Shown: positions 32,073 to 41,179, counted from the first letter of the stretch. The stretch is DNA of 43,187 nucleotides from an uncultured Desulfovibrio sp. (GCF_949282365.1 NZ_CASDOY010000010.1:1-43187); one strand, 5' to 3'. A program made the numbers and translations. The notes: generated by a model not told the origin, from the sequence alone.

Positions 32073-32418
32073 CACGTTCGGGCCCAGTGCCGTGCTTTTG
32101 TGGTCGCCGCTGTCCGGCGGCCGCAGGCCGTGCCCGTCGCGGCAAGGGACGGGTGGCGCTGGGGAATGCCGCCCGGAACGAAAGGCGCCGGAGAAGGGGG
32201 AGAGGATGCCGCGGGGCATCCCTCCCGCGCAGGCATCAGCGGCCGGCGGCCCGCAGGGCCGTGCCTTGTTGTGATGCAGGAGCGGGCGGCGACGCGGGAC
32301 GCTGTCCGGCGCCAAACGTGCCGGGCAAGGGGATGGGGCCGGGAGGGAAGGGAAAGCCCTCGCGCGCGGGCGGCGGGCGTGCCCTTCTCCCCCCAAAACG
32401 AACATGATGGGTCTGGGC
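32073..32418. other. 346-bp GC-rich interval, no gene seen
   Basis: Between the purE terminator and the CGGC gene's 3' end. Open frames present lack motifs. It includes one copy of a 22-bp repeat (32116-32137) also present at 34413-34434. Confidence 0.45.
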
Positions 32419-32751
32419 CTAGTGCGTATGATCCAGCACGGGCACGCTGTCGCCCAGCTTTTTGCGGATGGCCTGGAGCATGGTCTCGTGATGCGGGCAG
32501 GGGAAGGCGATGGGATTGCCCTTGCAGATGCAGGAGGCCAGGGCCACGGCTTCCGCGCCGCGGTCCACCAGCATCCTGGCGCGGGCCACGGCGCGCTTGC
32601 CGGGACAGCCGCCGCAGGAGACGAAGCCTATGACCTGGCAGGGGCCCAGTTCCTCAAAAGCGCCCTTGCCCTGGGCGGCAAAGGAAAAATCCGTGGTGCC
32701 GGGACAGATGTCCTCGGTCTGCATGCAGCGGATGATGCCGATCTTTTTCAT
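32419..32751 (-). CDS. CGGC-domain putative metal-binding protein
   Basis: A 110-residue cysteine-rich protein of the CGGC family. Eight cysteines lie at residues 9, 16, 38, 46, 49, 74, 76 and 85; the signature SCGGCPGKRAVARA is at 45-58, with ASCICKGNP and FPCPHH later. The fold is predicted to bind metal or an Fe-S cluster; biochemical function is unknown. It ends LDHTH, which adds potential ligands. AAAGGAGG precedes the ATG. Proteins of this family are frequent in anaerobes, consistent with the sulfate-reducer context. Confidence 0.85.
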   Translation of the reverse strand: MKKIGIIRCMQTEDICPGTTDFSFAAQGKGAFEELGPCQVIGFVSCGGCPGKRAVARARMLVDRGAEAVALASCICKGNPIAFPCPHHETMLQAIRKKLGDSVPVLDHTH

Positions 32752-32952
32752 GGAGGCCTCCTTTGGGTGATGGCGGGACGGTCCCGTGCGCCGGGACCGG
32801 ACGGACGGGGAGCGCGGCCCTCGTCCGGGGACGGGAAAAAGGCTGCCGCGCTGCCCGCGGCACGGTCGTCGCCACGCGGCCCGGCAGGGACGGGCGGCGT
32901 GCGTCCCCCGCGGCGTGCATCATGGCGGGCAAGCCGTCATGGCCGGTGCGCG

Positions 32953-34155
32953 CTAACGGCCGTCCTGCGGCTTGCCCGCCGCAGGCGCGCTTTCTTCGGG
33001 GATCACGAATTCCAGCAGGTCGTTGCGCACGATGGCGTCCAGTTCCGCCCGGTCATGGGCCGGGGTCTCGGTGAACAGGAAGCCGAAATGCGAATAGTGG
33101 TCGTAAAAGCCCTTCCGCACATGCAGCACCTTGCGGAAGCGGGCGCAGAGGGCGTCGTAGTCGAAGCGGCGCACCGGCGGGCAGTGGGCGGGCTTGTTGA
33201 GCACGATCAGGGTATAGAGCCTGTCTTCGCGGCCGGGCAGGATGCTGTCCCAGTCCGGGCGGGCATCATCCAGATAGCAGCCGTAGGTGGCGAAGCCCCA
33301 GGCGTAGAGGCTGATGTCCGTGCAGCACCAGCCCGCGAAGCGCAGGGGATTGAACTCGATGGGCACCATGCGGCCCTGGTCGTCGCAGCGCAGTTCCACA
33401 TGGGCGGGGTAGTCGTGCAGGCCCAGGCGTTCGTTGAGCCGGTCGAACCACGCCTCCAGCGGCCCGGCCATGCGGCGGATGATGTCCGCACTGGTGTAGT
33501 ACAGGCGGTCGCTCACGTCCGCGGCGCAGGCGAAGTCGTGCTGCAGGATGTTGCAGATCACGGCCTTGCCCTGGTGGTCGAAATAGACGTCCACGGCGTA
33601 TTCCGTGCCCCGGATCAGGGATTCCAGCAGCCAGACCTGATTGTCCAGCACGGCGGCCGGGTATTCCCTGCGCCAGCGCACGGCGCCGGCGGCGATGTCG
33701 TCGCGGGCCGCGCGCCACTGCTGCGCGTCCTCGATGCTGTAGACGCCCAGGCTGAAGAAGCCTACCGCGGGCTTGAGCACGCAGGGACCGGGCAGGCTGT
33801 CGAAATGGGTCTCCATGACGTCGCGCAGGCCCAGTTCGCGGAAGTGGAAGTCGGGAAAGAGCGGGGCCAGGCGCTGCCTGAACAGGAGCTTGTTCTTGAG
33901 CAGCTCGGTGGAGCGCACCAGCCCCGCATTGCCCGAGCGGCTGTAGAGCCAGTCCAGGGCGTTTTCCGAATTGCAGTACAGGCGCTCTCCCCGGCAGCAC
34001 AGCCGGGCGGCGTCGCGGCTGGAGACCAGGGCGAGATCCAGGCCGTAATCCAGTCCGGCCTGCCGGGCCGCGGGCGTGTCCAGGACGGCTTCCTGCCGTC
34101 CGGCGGCAAAACTGGCCAGTTCCGGCGAGACGTAAGGATCTTCCAGAATGATCAT
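32953..34155 (-). CDS. ATP-grasp domain protein of unknown substrate
   Basis: A 400-residue ATP-grasp-like enzyme. ATP-binding lysine motifs include LRSTELLKNKLLFRQRL-type and PCVLKPAVGFFSLGVYSI (glycine-rich loop), the middle has WLLESLIRGTEYAVDVYFDHQGKAV, and the metal/phosphate end is VELRCDDQGRMVPIEFNPLRFAGW. ATP-grasp enzymes ligate a carboxylate to an amine or thiol via an acyl phosphate; substrate and product here are unknown. ATG 34155 follows GAGG. It is preceded by a T-tailed hairpin (34181-34217), so expression may be by a promoter after that hairpin or by read-through. Confidence 0.82.
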   Translation of the reverse strand: MIILEDPYVSPELASFAAGRQEAVLDTPAARQAGLDYGLDLALVSSRDAARLCCRGERLYCNSENALDWLYSRSGNAGLVRSTELLKNKLLFRQRLAPLFPDFHFRELGLRDVMETHFDSLPGPCVLKPAVGFFSLGVYSIEDAQQWRAARDDIAAGAVRWRREYPAAVLDNQVWLLESLIRGTEYAVDVYFDHQGKAVICNILQHDFACAADVSDRLYYTSADIIRRMAGPLEAWFDRLNERLGLHDYPAHVELRCDDQGRMVPIEFNPLRFAGWCCTDISLYAWGFATYGCYLDDARPDWDSILPGREDRLYTLIVLNKPAHCPPVRRFDYDALCARFRKVLHVRKGFYDHYSHFGFLFTETPAHDRAELDAIVRNDLLEFVIPEESAPAAGKPQDGR

Positions 34156-34180
34156 GGGGCCCTCGTGCAGCGTGGCTGCG

Positions 34181-34217
34181 AAAAAAACGCAGGGCCGGAG
34201 CGATTGCCGGCCCTGCG
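34181..34217 (-). terminator. intrinsic terminator between hom and the ATP-grasp gene
   Basis: An 11-bp stem (34188-34198 with 34207-34217); read on the minus strand it is followed by GTTTTTTT. It is 286 bases beyond the hom stop codon but only 26 bases before the ATP-grasp start, so it might also act as an attenuator. Confidence 0.8.
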
Positions 34218-34412
34218 CGCTATGGTTGCGGGAGAAACGCCCGGAGCGCCGTCCCGTGCGGGAGGATGTCCCGCTGGTGGCGGGATGGTCCCGGGATGGC
34301 GCGCCTTTCCCACGGCACCGGGCGCCGCCTTTTGGGGCGGAGCGCGCCGGGGGATCCCGGGGGGAGGGGCGTTCGGGGGAGGGGAAGGCCCCCCGTGCGG
34401 GCAGCGACCGAA

Positions 34413-34434
34413 GGCGGCCGCAGGCCGTGCCCGT
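34413..34434 (+). repeat. 22-bp intergenic repeat, second copy
   Basis: Identical to 32116-32137 over 22 bases and partly similar beyond (GCGGCAA follows both). Both copies are in intergenic GC-rich DNA, same orientation. The rest of 34218-34502 holds no recognisable gene. Confidence 0.6.
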
Positions 34435-34502
34435 TAGCGGCAAAGGCGCGTTACGGGCATCGGCAGCAGAGATGAGGGGCCCCCTCCCACCATCCGTGAT
34501 GT

Positions 34503-35822
34503 TTACTCCAGCACGCGGAAGTACACGGCGGGCTGGCGCAGCATGCCGGTGTCCAGGGTCCGCTGCAGGGCGGTGTTCATGGCTTCTTCCGTGGTCTCGT
34601 GGGTCATGAAGACCAGGGGCACGCCCTTGCCCTCGTCCGTGCGCTGGATGACCTGGGCCATGCTCACGCCCTGGTCGGCCATGCAGCCGGCCAGATCGCG
34701 CAGCACGCCGGGCTCGTCCTCGACCATGACGCGCACATAGTAGCGCGAGCGCCATTCCGCGGGCGGCACGATGCTGGCGCGGGGCAGGTCGTCACAGGCG
34801 TAGCCGGTGTTGTGCGGGTTCTCGTCGCGGGCCACGGCCATCAGGTCGGCCAGCACGGCCCCGGCGGTGGGCAGGTCGCCCGCGCCGCGGCCGTGGAAGA
34901 AGAGCGCGCCGCAGGCATTGCCGCTGACGCGCACGGCGTTGTACACGCCGCCCACGCGGGCCAGCAGCACCGTATAGGGCACCAGGGCCGGGAAGACGCC
35001 CGCCTCCAGGCGCACCTTGCCGTCGTCCTGGCCGGGGTCGCGGCGTTCGCGCACCTGGGCGATGAGCTTGATGCGGTAGCCGAACTCGCGGGCCAAGGCG
35101 ATGTCCATGCTGGACATGCCGCGGATGCCGCGCACGGGCATGGCCGTATAGGGGTAGTTGACCCCGTAGGCCAGGCGGATGAGCAGGGTCAGTTTGTGGG
35201 CCGCGTCGTGGCCGTCGATGTCCAGGGTGGGATCGGCCTCGGCATAGCCCAGCTGCTGGGCCTGCTGGAGGGCCACATCGAAGTCCAGACCGTTGGAGGT
35301 CATCTCGGACAGGATGTAGTTGCTGGTGCCGTTGAGGATGCCCATCAGGGACGAGATGCGGTTGCCGGCCAGGCTGGTGCGCAGGGCTTCCACCACGGGC
35401 ACGGCGCCGGCCACGCTGGCTTCATAGCGCAGGATGCGGCCCTTGCCGGCGGCCTTCTGGAACAGGGCGAGGCCTTCTTCGGCCAGCAGGGCCTTGTTGG
35501 CGGTGACGATGTGCTTGCCGGCATCCAGGGCGCGGTCGATGATGGCGCGCGGGGCGTCGATGCCGCCCATGAGCTCCACCAGGACATCGATCTCGGGGTC
35601 ATTGACGAGTTCGTCAGGGTCGGTGGTCAGGTCCGCGCCGGGGGGCAGGGGCACGGTGCGCGCTTTCTGGGCATTGCGCACCAGCACCTTCTTGACCCGG
35701 ATGTCCCGGCCCGTACGCTGGCGGATGACGCCGGCGTTTTCTTCCAGCAGGCGGGCAAGCCCGCCGCCCACGGTGCCGAATCCGGCCAGACCCACTACCA
35801 GAGGCTTGTTGCTTTCGGCCAT
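34503..35822 (-). CDS. hom: homoserine dehydrogenase
   Basis: A 439-residue enzyme that reduces aspartate semialdehyde to homoserine in threonine/methionine synthesis. The NAD(P) site is VVGLAGFGTVGGGLARLLEEN, followed by the catalytic domain (NKALLAEEGLALFQKAAGKGRI; SVAGAVPVVEALR; GILNGTSNYILSEM; AYGVNYPYTAMPVRGI). The last ~80 residues are an ACT domain (YYVRVMVEDEPGVLRDLAGCMADQGVSMAQVIQR), the usual threonine feedback site. It starts 11 bases after the aminotransferase stop, forming a two-gene operon. Confidence 0.95.
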   Translation of the reverse strand: MAESNKPLVVGLAGFGTVGGGLARLLEENAGVIRQRTGRDIRVKKVLVRNAQKARTVPLPPGADLTTDPDELVNDPEIDVLVELMGGIDAPRAIIDRALDAGKHIVTANKALLAEEGLALFQKAAGKGRILRYEASVAGAVPVVEALRTSLAGNRISSLMGILNGTSNYILSEMTSNGLDFDVALQQAQQLGYAEADPTLDIDGHDAAHKLTLLIRLAYGVNYPYTAMPVRGIRGMSSMDIALAREFGYRIKLIAQVRERRDPGQDDGKVRLEAGVFPALVPYTVLLARVGGVYNAVRVSGNACGALFFHGRGAGDLPTAGAVLADLMAVARDENPHNTGYACDDLPRASIVPPAEWRSRYYVRVMVEDEPGVLRDLAGCMADQGVSMAQVIQRTDEGKGVPLVFMTHETTEEAMNTALQRTLDTGMLRQPAVYFRVLE

Positions 35823-35833
35823 AGTTTCCCCAT

Positions 35834-37015
35834 TTAATCGCTGGAACCGCTGAGCAGGCGGCGGATGTTGCGCACGGCCTGGCGGGTACGGTGATCGTTT
35901 TCGATAAGGGCGAAGCGCACATACTCGTCGCCGTAAGCGCCGAAGCCCAGGCCCGGCGAAACGGCCACCTGCGCCTCGGTGAGCAGCAGCTTGGAGAATT
36001 CCACGGAGCCCATCTTGCGGAATTCCTCGGGGATGCGCGCCCAGACGAACATGGTGGCCTTGGGCGCGGGCACTTCCCAGCCGATGCGGTTCAGGCCCTC
36101 GATGAGCCAGTCACGGCGCTGGCGGTAGATGTCACAGACCTTGGCCACTTCCTCGTCGCCGCCGCGCAGGCCCACGGTGGCCGCGATCTGGATGGGCTGG
36201 AAGATGCCGTAGTCCAGATAGCTCTTGATGCGGCTCAGGGCATGGACCAGCTTGGCGTTGCCCAGGCAGAAGCCCACGCGCCAGCCGGGCATGGAGTAGC
36301 TCTTGGACATGGTGTAGAATTCCACGCCCACGTCCTTGGCGCCCTTGGCCTGCAGGAAGCTGGGGGCCTTGTAGCCGTCGAAGACCAGGTCGGCGTAGGC
36401 CAGGTCATGGATGACCCAGATGTTGTTTTCCTTGGCGAATTCCACCACTTTTTCAAAGAAGGCCAGGTCGGTCACTTCCGTGGTGGGATTGTGGGGATAG
36501 CAGAGGAAAAGCAGCTTGGGACGGGGCCAGGCCTGCTGGGTGGCGGCGGTCAGGTCTTCAAAGAAGTCCCGGCCGGGGCCGATGGGCACGCTGCGCACGT
36601 CCGCGCCGGCGATGATGGGCGCATACTTGTGGATGGGATAGGTGGGATCGGGAGCCAGCACCACGTCGCCGGGCGAGAGCATGGCCAGGGAAAGGTGGGC
36701 GAGACCTTCCTTGGAGCCCATGGTCACGATGGCTTCGGTATTGGGATCGAGGTCCACGTCATACATGCGTTTGTAGCGTTCGCACACGGCGTCGCGCAGA
36801 TGCGGGATGCCGCGCGAGAGCGAATAGCGGTGGTTCACCGGCTTCTGGGCGGCCTCCACCAGCTTGTCCACGATGTGCGGCGGCGTGGGAATATCGGGAT
36901 TTCCCATGCTGAAGTCAACGATATCGATATTCTGACGACGCAGCTTCATTTTGAGGTCGCCTACCACCGCGAAAACATAGGGAGGCAGACGCTGGATGCG
37001 CGAGAACTCTTCCAT
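35834..37015 (-). CDS. class I aminotransferase, AlaC/LL-DAP-aminotransferase-like
   Basis: A 393-residue PLP-dependent aminotransferase. Diagnostic segments are VVDFSMGNPDIPTPPHIV-like N-terminus, TMGSKEGLAHLSLAMLSPGD, LFLCYPHNPTTEV, VIHDLAYADLVFDGY (Asp/Tyr contacts) and YTMSKSYSMPGWRVGF, where the Lys binds PLP. Members act as alanine, glutamate-pyruvate or LL-diaminopimelate aminotransferases. Next to hom, a role in aspartate-family amino acid metabolism is likely but not proven. ATG 37015 is preceded by AGGAG; the longer frame from 37045 lacks a ribosome site. Confidence 0.88.
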   Translation of the reverse strand: MEEFSRIQRLPPYVFAVVGDLKMKLRRQNIDIVDFSMGNPDIPTPPHIVDKLVEAAQKPVNHRYSLSRGIPHLRDAVCERYKRMYDVDLDPNTEAIVTMGSKEGLAHLSLAMLSPGDVVLAPDPTYPIHKYAPIIAGADVRSVPIGPGRDFFEDLTAATQQAWPRPKLLFLCYPHNPTTEVTDLAFFEKVVEFAKENNIWVIHDLAYADLVFDGYKAPSFLQAKGAKDVGVEFYTMSKSYSMPGWRVGFCLGNAKLVHALSRIKSYLDYGIFQPIQIAATVGLRGGDEEVAKVCDIYRQRRDWLIEGLNRIGWEVPAPKATMFVWARIPEEFRKMGSVEFSKLLLTEAQVAVSPGLGFGAYGDEYVRFALIENDHRTRQAVRNIRRLLSGSSD

Positions 37016-37094
37016 GGGATGCTTCTCCTGATGAAGGTCAAACAACTTTACTCAGATTTGCCAGTGCGTGCGGCATTTGTAAAGCACTTTGCCA

Positions 37095-37124
37095 AGATAA
37101 GGGCTTTGCGCTACCTTTGTGCAA
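37095..37124 (-). promoter_or_regulatory. candidate promoter of aminotransferase-hom operon
   Basis: Read on the minus strand: TTGCAC (37124-37119), an 18-base spacer, then TTATCT (37100-37095). The -35 box overlaps the inverted repeat at 37118-37133. Confidence 0.35.
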
Positions 37125-37133
37125 CATTGCACA
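37118..37133. promoter_or_regulatory. inverted repeat, candidate operator between divergent genes
   Basis: TGTGCAACATTGCACA is a perfect 7-bp inverted repeat with a CA spacer. It lies between the aminotransferase-hom operon and mtnA and overlaps the candidate minus-strand -35 box, as a regulator binding site would. Confidence 0.5.
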
Positions 37134-37184
37134 GGCCGCGCCGTGGGCGGGCCCCTTTTTTCGCCTTCAACCATCGAGGACCGC

Positions 37185-38234
37185 ATGGAACATCACATCC
37201 GTTTCGACGCTGCCGCCATGACCCTGTATCTGCTGGATCAGCGGGCCCTGCCCTGCCGTGAGGAGCATCTGCCCATCCGTACCCTGGACGAGACCATCCG
37301 CGCCCTGCAGGTGATGGTGGTGCGCGGCGCGCCGGCCATCGGCGTCACGGCGGGTTTCGGCTGCGTGCTGGCCCTGGAGGAACTGCGGCGCGGCCTGCCC
37401 GCCGGGGCCGACTGGCGCGCGGCCTATGCGCAGGCCCTGGACCGGCTGGAGGCGGCCCGCCCCACGGCCGTGAACCTGCGCTGGGGCGTGGAGCGCATGC
37501 GCGCCCTGTGGCGGGCCCATGACGGCCTGGACATGGAGGCGCTCATCCCCGTGCTGCTGGCCGAGGCCGAGGCCATGCGCCGCGAGGACGTGGAGATCTG
37601 CCGCCGGATCGGCCGCCACGGCGCGGCCTGCATCAACGACGGCGACACCGTCCTCACCCACTGCAATGCCGGGGCCCTGGCCACGGCCGGCTACGGCACG
37701 GCCCTGGGCGTCATCCGCGGCGCGCTGGAAGCGGGCAAGAAGGTGCGGGTCATCGCCGACGAGACGCGGCCCTTTTTGCAGGGCGCGCGCCTGACCGCCT
37801 GGGAACTGCAGCAGGACGGCATCGGGGTGCACGTGGCCTGCGACAATGCCTGCGCCCTGCTGATGCAGAAGGGCCTGGTGCAGTGCGTGGTGGTGGGCGC
37901 GGACCGCATCGCGGCCAACGGCGACGCCGCCAACAAGATCGGCACCTTCGGCGTGGCCCTGCTGGCCAGACATTTCGGCATCCCCTTCTATGTGGCGGCG
38001 CCCCTGTCCACCATCGACCCGCGCACGCCCGACGGTGCGCACATCCCCATCGAGGAGCGCCCCGAACGGGAAGTGACCCATGTGGGCGAGACCCGCATCG
38101 TCCCGGAAGGGGTGCCGGTCTTCAATTTCGCCTTCGACGTGACGCCCGCCGACTGCATCACGGGTATCATCACCGAAAAGGGCGTGCTGCGCGCCCCCTA
38201 CGGCCCGGCCATCGCCGCGGCCCTCCGGGGCTGA
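37185..38234 (+). CDS. mtnA: S-methyl-5-thioribose-1-phosphate isomerase
   Basis: A 349-residue aldose-ketose isomerase of the methionine salvage pathway, related to eIF2B subunits. Motifs are VMVVRGAPAIGVTAGFG near the N-terminus, TVLTHCNAGALATAGYGTALGVI (catalytic Cys), VIADETRPFLQGARLTAWEL, VVVGADRIAANGDAANKIGT (catalytic Asp) and YVAAPLSTIDPRTPDG. Length is standard. Start ATG 37185 follows GAGGA. The closely related 5-deoxyribose isomerase activity (MtnA/DrdI-like) cannot be excluded. Confidence 0.94.
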   Translation: MEHHIRFDAAAMTLYLLDQRALPCREEHLPIRTLDETIRALQVMVVRGAPAIGVTAGFGCVLALEELRRGLPAGADWRAAYAQALDRLEAARPTAVNLRWGVERMRALWRAHDGLDMEALIPVLLAEAEAMRREDVEICRRIGRHGAACINDGDTVLTHCNAGALATAGYGTALGVIRGALEAGKKVRVIADETRPFLQGARLTAWELQQDGIGVHVACDNACALLMQKGLVQCVVVGADRIAANGDAANKIGTFGVALLARHFGIPFYVAAPLSTIDPRTPDGAHIPIEERPEREVTHVGETRIVPEGVPVFNFAFDVTPADCITGIITEKGVLRAPYGPAIAAALRG

Positions 38235-38308
38235 GGCGGGATGCGGACGGCCGCGTGCCCGTCCGCCGTCTCCGGGCCGCCGCTGCCGTTGCCCGGAAAG
38301 GAGATGCC

Positions 38309-40216
38309 ATGAAAGAACTGACCCTGCTGGCCGACAGCGGCGCTCCCCTGGGCTTCCATCTGCAGACCTCCGCCGCCGTGGCCCACTGGGATCTGCGCGA
38401 CGTGCCCGGGGACCATATCTCGCTGCCCGCCCTGTGCGACGCCCGCCTGACGGACATCCGGCGCGAGCACGCGGCCTGGGCCTGCCGCACGGGTCTCGCG
38501 CCCGTGGACGGCATCCTGCTGCACGAGCACTTCCAGGCCGGGGAAAAACTCTCCATGTGGTGGTGCTCGCTGCTCTATGAGCGCCACCCCAAGATGACGC
38601 CCCTGCTCCACGACATCTACAAATTGCGCGCCCTGGAACTGCTGCTGGACGAAGGCGGTTTCACGGCCCTGCGCCTGGTGGGCGGGGACGAACGCCTGTG
38701 CGGGACCCTGCTGGCTCTCTGTCAGGCCACGGGACGGCAGTTCGCCGATTATCACGACCCCAAAAGCCGGAACGGGCGCCCGGGCGGCCTGCTGCGCCGC
38801 ATCTACGACGCCTGCCCCTCGCTGCTGCGCGCCGCGGGCCGCTACGCCTACTGGTGGTTCAGGGTGCGCCGTGTCCTCAGACCGCAGGGCGGGGCCCCGG
38901 TCACGCTGCCGCCCGCCCATGTGCCCACGGGCACCATCGCCACCTATTTCCCCAATGTGGACAGGGAGGCCGCGGCAGCGGGCCGTTTCCGTTCCCGCTA
39001 CTGGGAGGGCCTGCACGACGCCCTGTGCGCCGCGGCCGCCACGACGCCCGTGCGCTGGCTCTTCATCCGTTTCCCCTCGCCGCAGATGGACCTTGCCGGC
39101 TGCATCGCCCTGCGCGACCGCCTGCGCGCCGCGCATCAGGACGGCGTGAGCTTCCACTATCTGGAGGAATTCCTGCAGGGCGCCGACCTGCGGGCCGCCT
39201 GGAGGCGTTACCTGCGTCTGGCCCGGGCCAGCTTCCGCCTGGAAGGCTTCATGCGCGAGCAGTGCCGCTTCGCGGGCTCCCGCCTGAATTTCTGGGCCTA
39301 CATGGCCGATGACTGGGCCGAGAGCTTCCGCGGCTGGCGCTGTCTGGAACGCTGCCTGCAGCAGCGCGCCATGAACAATTACGTCCGGGCCGCCGGACCG
39401 CAGCGCTGGTTCACCTTCCCCCTGGAGAACTGCCCCTGGGAACGCATGCTGACCCACGCCGCCCACACCACGCCCGGCGCGGGCGGGCCCGTGTACGGGG
39501 CGCAGCACTCCACCATCCGGCCCACGGATTTCCGCTACTTCGACGACCCGGCCACCTTCACGGATAGCGCCTGCGCGGCCTTCCAGCCGGACCGCATCTG
39601 CGCCAACGGCCAGGGGGCCCTGCGCCAGTGGCAGGATGCCGCCGTGCCGCCGGAGCGTCTGGGGCTGGTGGAGGCCCTGCGCTACATGTATCTGGCCGGG
39701 GCCCGCGCGGACGCCGCGCAGGCGCGGGAGGTCCCGCAGGTCCGCCGCCTGCTGGTGGTGACCAGCTTCTTCGCCGACGAGACCGGCGATCATGTCCGCC
39801 TGCTGGCCCGGGCCGTGCAGGCCGGTCTGCTGGACGGCTGGGAGATCGTGGTCAAGCCGCATCCCTATCTGCCCGTGGAGGCCGACCTGCGCCGCGAGCT
39901 GGGCGCGCAGGCCGGACGCCTGACGTTCGCCGGCGGGCCCGTCGCCGCCCGGCTGCTGCCCGGCACGCTGGTCTGGTCCTCCAATTCCACCACCGTGGTC
40001 CTGGAAGCCGCGCTCAAGGGCCTGCCGGTCATGGCCATGCTGCCGCCCGACGATTTCGACCTCTGTCCCCTGCAGGACGTGCCGGGGCTGCCGCGCACCG
40101 GCTGTCTGGAAGACGTGCGGCGGGCCCTGGCCGACGCCGCGCCGCTGGAGCTGCCGGACGACTATCTGGAACTGCGGCCCGGCCTGCCCCGCTGGCGGGC
40201 GCTGCTGGGCCTGTGA
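38309..40216 (+). CDS. surface-carbohydrate glycosyltransferase-like protein
   Basis: A 635-residue cytoplasmic protein. The C-terminal ~180 residues resemble a GT-B donor half: LLVVTSFFADETGDHVRLLARAV, EIVVKPHPYLPV and LVWSSNSTTVVLEAALKGLPVMAM, a combination seen in surface polysaccharide polymerases and CDP-glycerol/sialic-acid-type transferases. The N-terminal ~420 residues contain WFRVRR, TIATYFPNVD, WLFIRFPSPQMDL and VYGAQHSTIRPTDFRYF, which recall the TIGR04326-type 'surface carbohydrate biosynthesis' family (recognition from memory). ATG 38309 follows AAAGGAG by 5 bases. It starts 74 bases after mtnA, so cotranscription is possible though function appears unrelated. No other polysaccharide gene is in the window. 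Confidence 0.7.
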   Translation: MKELTLLADSGAPLGFHLQTSAAVAHWDLRDVPGDHISLPALCDARLTDIRREHAAWACRTGLAPVDGILLHEHFQAGEKLSMWWCSLLYERHPKMTPLLHDIYKLRALELLLDEGGFTALRLVGGDERLCGTLLALCQATGRQFADYHDPKSRNGRPGGLLRRIYDACPSLLRAAGRYAYWWFRVRRVLRPQGGAPVTLPPAHVPTGTIATYFPNVDREAAAAGRFRSRYWEGLHDALCAAAATTPVRWLFIRFPSPQMDLAGCIALRDRLRAAHQDGVSFHYLEEFLQGADLRAAWRRYLRLARASFRLEGFMREQCRFAGSRLNFWAYMADDWAESFRGWRCLERCLQQRAMNNYVRAAGPQRWFTFPLENCPWERMLTHAAHTTPGAGGPVYGAQHSTIRPTDFRYFDDPATFTDSACAAFQPDRICANGQGALRQWQDAAVPPERLGLVEALRYMYLAGARADAAQAREVPQVRRLLVVTSFFADETGDHVRLLARAVQAGLLDGWEIVVKPHPYLPVEADLRRELGAQAGRLTFAGGPVAARLLPGTLVWSSNSTTVVLEAALKGLPVMAMLPPDDFDLCPLQDVPGLPRTGCLEDVRRALADAAPLELPDDYLELRPGLPRWRALLGL

Positions 40217-40512
40217 ACGGGGGCGGGGCACGGCGGCCCTGCTGCGTCGCGCTCTTGCCGGGAGCTTCTACGGCCGTCCGTGGCGGGCGCGGACGGTCTT
40301 TTTGGCGCGCCGTGGCGCAAGACAGGGCTGCGGCGGGGAGAGGCCCGGCAGGCCCGTCTGAACGGGCCGTCCGCCGACCGGGGAATGGGCCCGCCGCGGC
40401 GTCCTTTTTCGCTCCGAGGCTTGAAAAAAGGGGCCCGGCTGGGTAGCTTCGGCAGAGCGCCCGCGGGACGGGCGCGCACAGTGGGCATACGGATGCGATG
40501 CGGGAGGCAGGC

Positions 40513-41088
40513 ATGGTTTTCAGTGAACGGGTGAGGAAGTACGGTTCGCGCGGCAAGGGCGTGAGCGCGCGCGACAACCACGTCATCAAGGGCATGAAGG
40601 CCCTGCACCTGCTGTCGGCCCTGGCCTGGGCGGGCGGCGCGTTCTCCATGCAGGCCCTGGGTTTCCTCAAGCTGGGCATGGACGACCCGGCCACGGTGAA
40701 GCTGGTGGAATACTGCCGCTATATCGTGGACTCGTGGGTGGTCATGCCCGGGCTCATCGGCTGCGTGCTCACCGGCCTGTTCTATTCCATCTGCACGGCC
40801 CTGGGCTTTTTCAAGTACACCTGGGTCACGTTCAAGTGGATCATCAGCGCCTGCGCGGGCTTCTGGGGCACCTTCTTCTGGCTGCCCCTGGGCGACCGCT
40901 GCATCGTCTGGCTCACGCCCCTGGGCCTGGACTGGCCCCTGCGCTTCATCCGCTCCTGCATCCTGCCGGAAGAGCTTTGGGCCAGTCTGGTGCAGGTCAG
41001 CATCATCTTTTCCATGGCCCTGATCTCCATCTACCGCCCGCTGACCTGGAAGCTGTACGGCGACCCCATCGTGCCGCCCACCTCGTAG
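40513..41088 (+). CDS. small integral membrane protein (DUF2269-like)
   Basis: A 191-residue protein with about four hydrophobic segments: MKALHLLSALAWAGGAFSMQALGFL, VVMPGLIGCVLTGLFYSICTAL, WIISACAGFWGTFFWLPLG and LVQVSIIFSMALISIY. The first segment with HLLSALAWAGG resembles predicted DUF2269/CopD-type membrane proteins. The start at 40513 follows GGGAGG by 5 bases; ATG 40498 has none. Function unknown. It ends before a terminator. Confidence 0.75.
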   Translation: MVFSERVRKYGSRGKGVSARDNHVIKGMKALHLLSALAWAGGAFSMQALGFLKLGMDDPATVKLVEYCRYIVDSWVVMPGLIGCVLTGLFYSICTALGFFKYTWVTFKWIISACAGFWGTFFWLPLGDRCIVWLTPLGLDWPLRFIRSCILPEELWASLVQVSIIFSMALISIYRPLTWKLYGDPIVPPTS

Positions 41089-41179
41089 GAGGGATATCTT
41101 CGGCTGAAGGCCCCAGCCTTCTCCCATGCGCTTTATCGGGACAGGGAGAGAGGGGACAGGCAACAGCCGGGAAAAGGAC

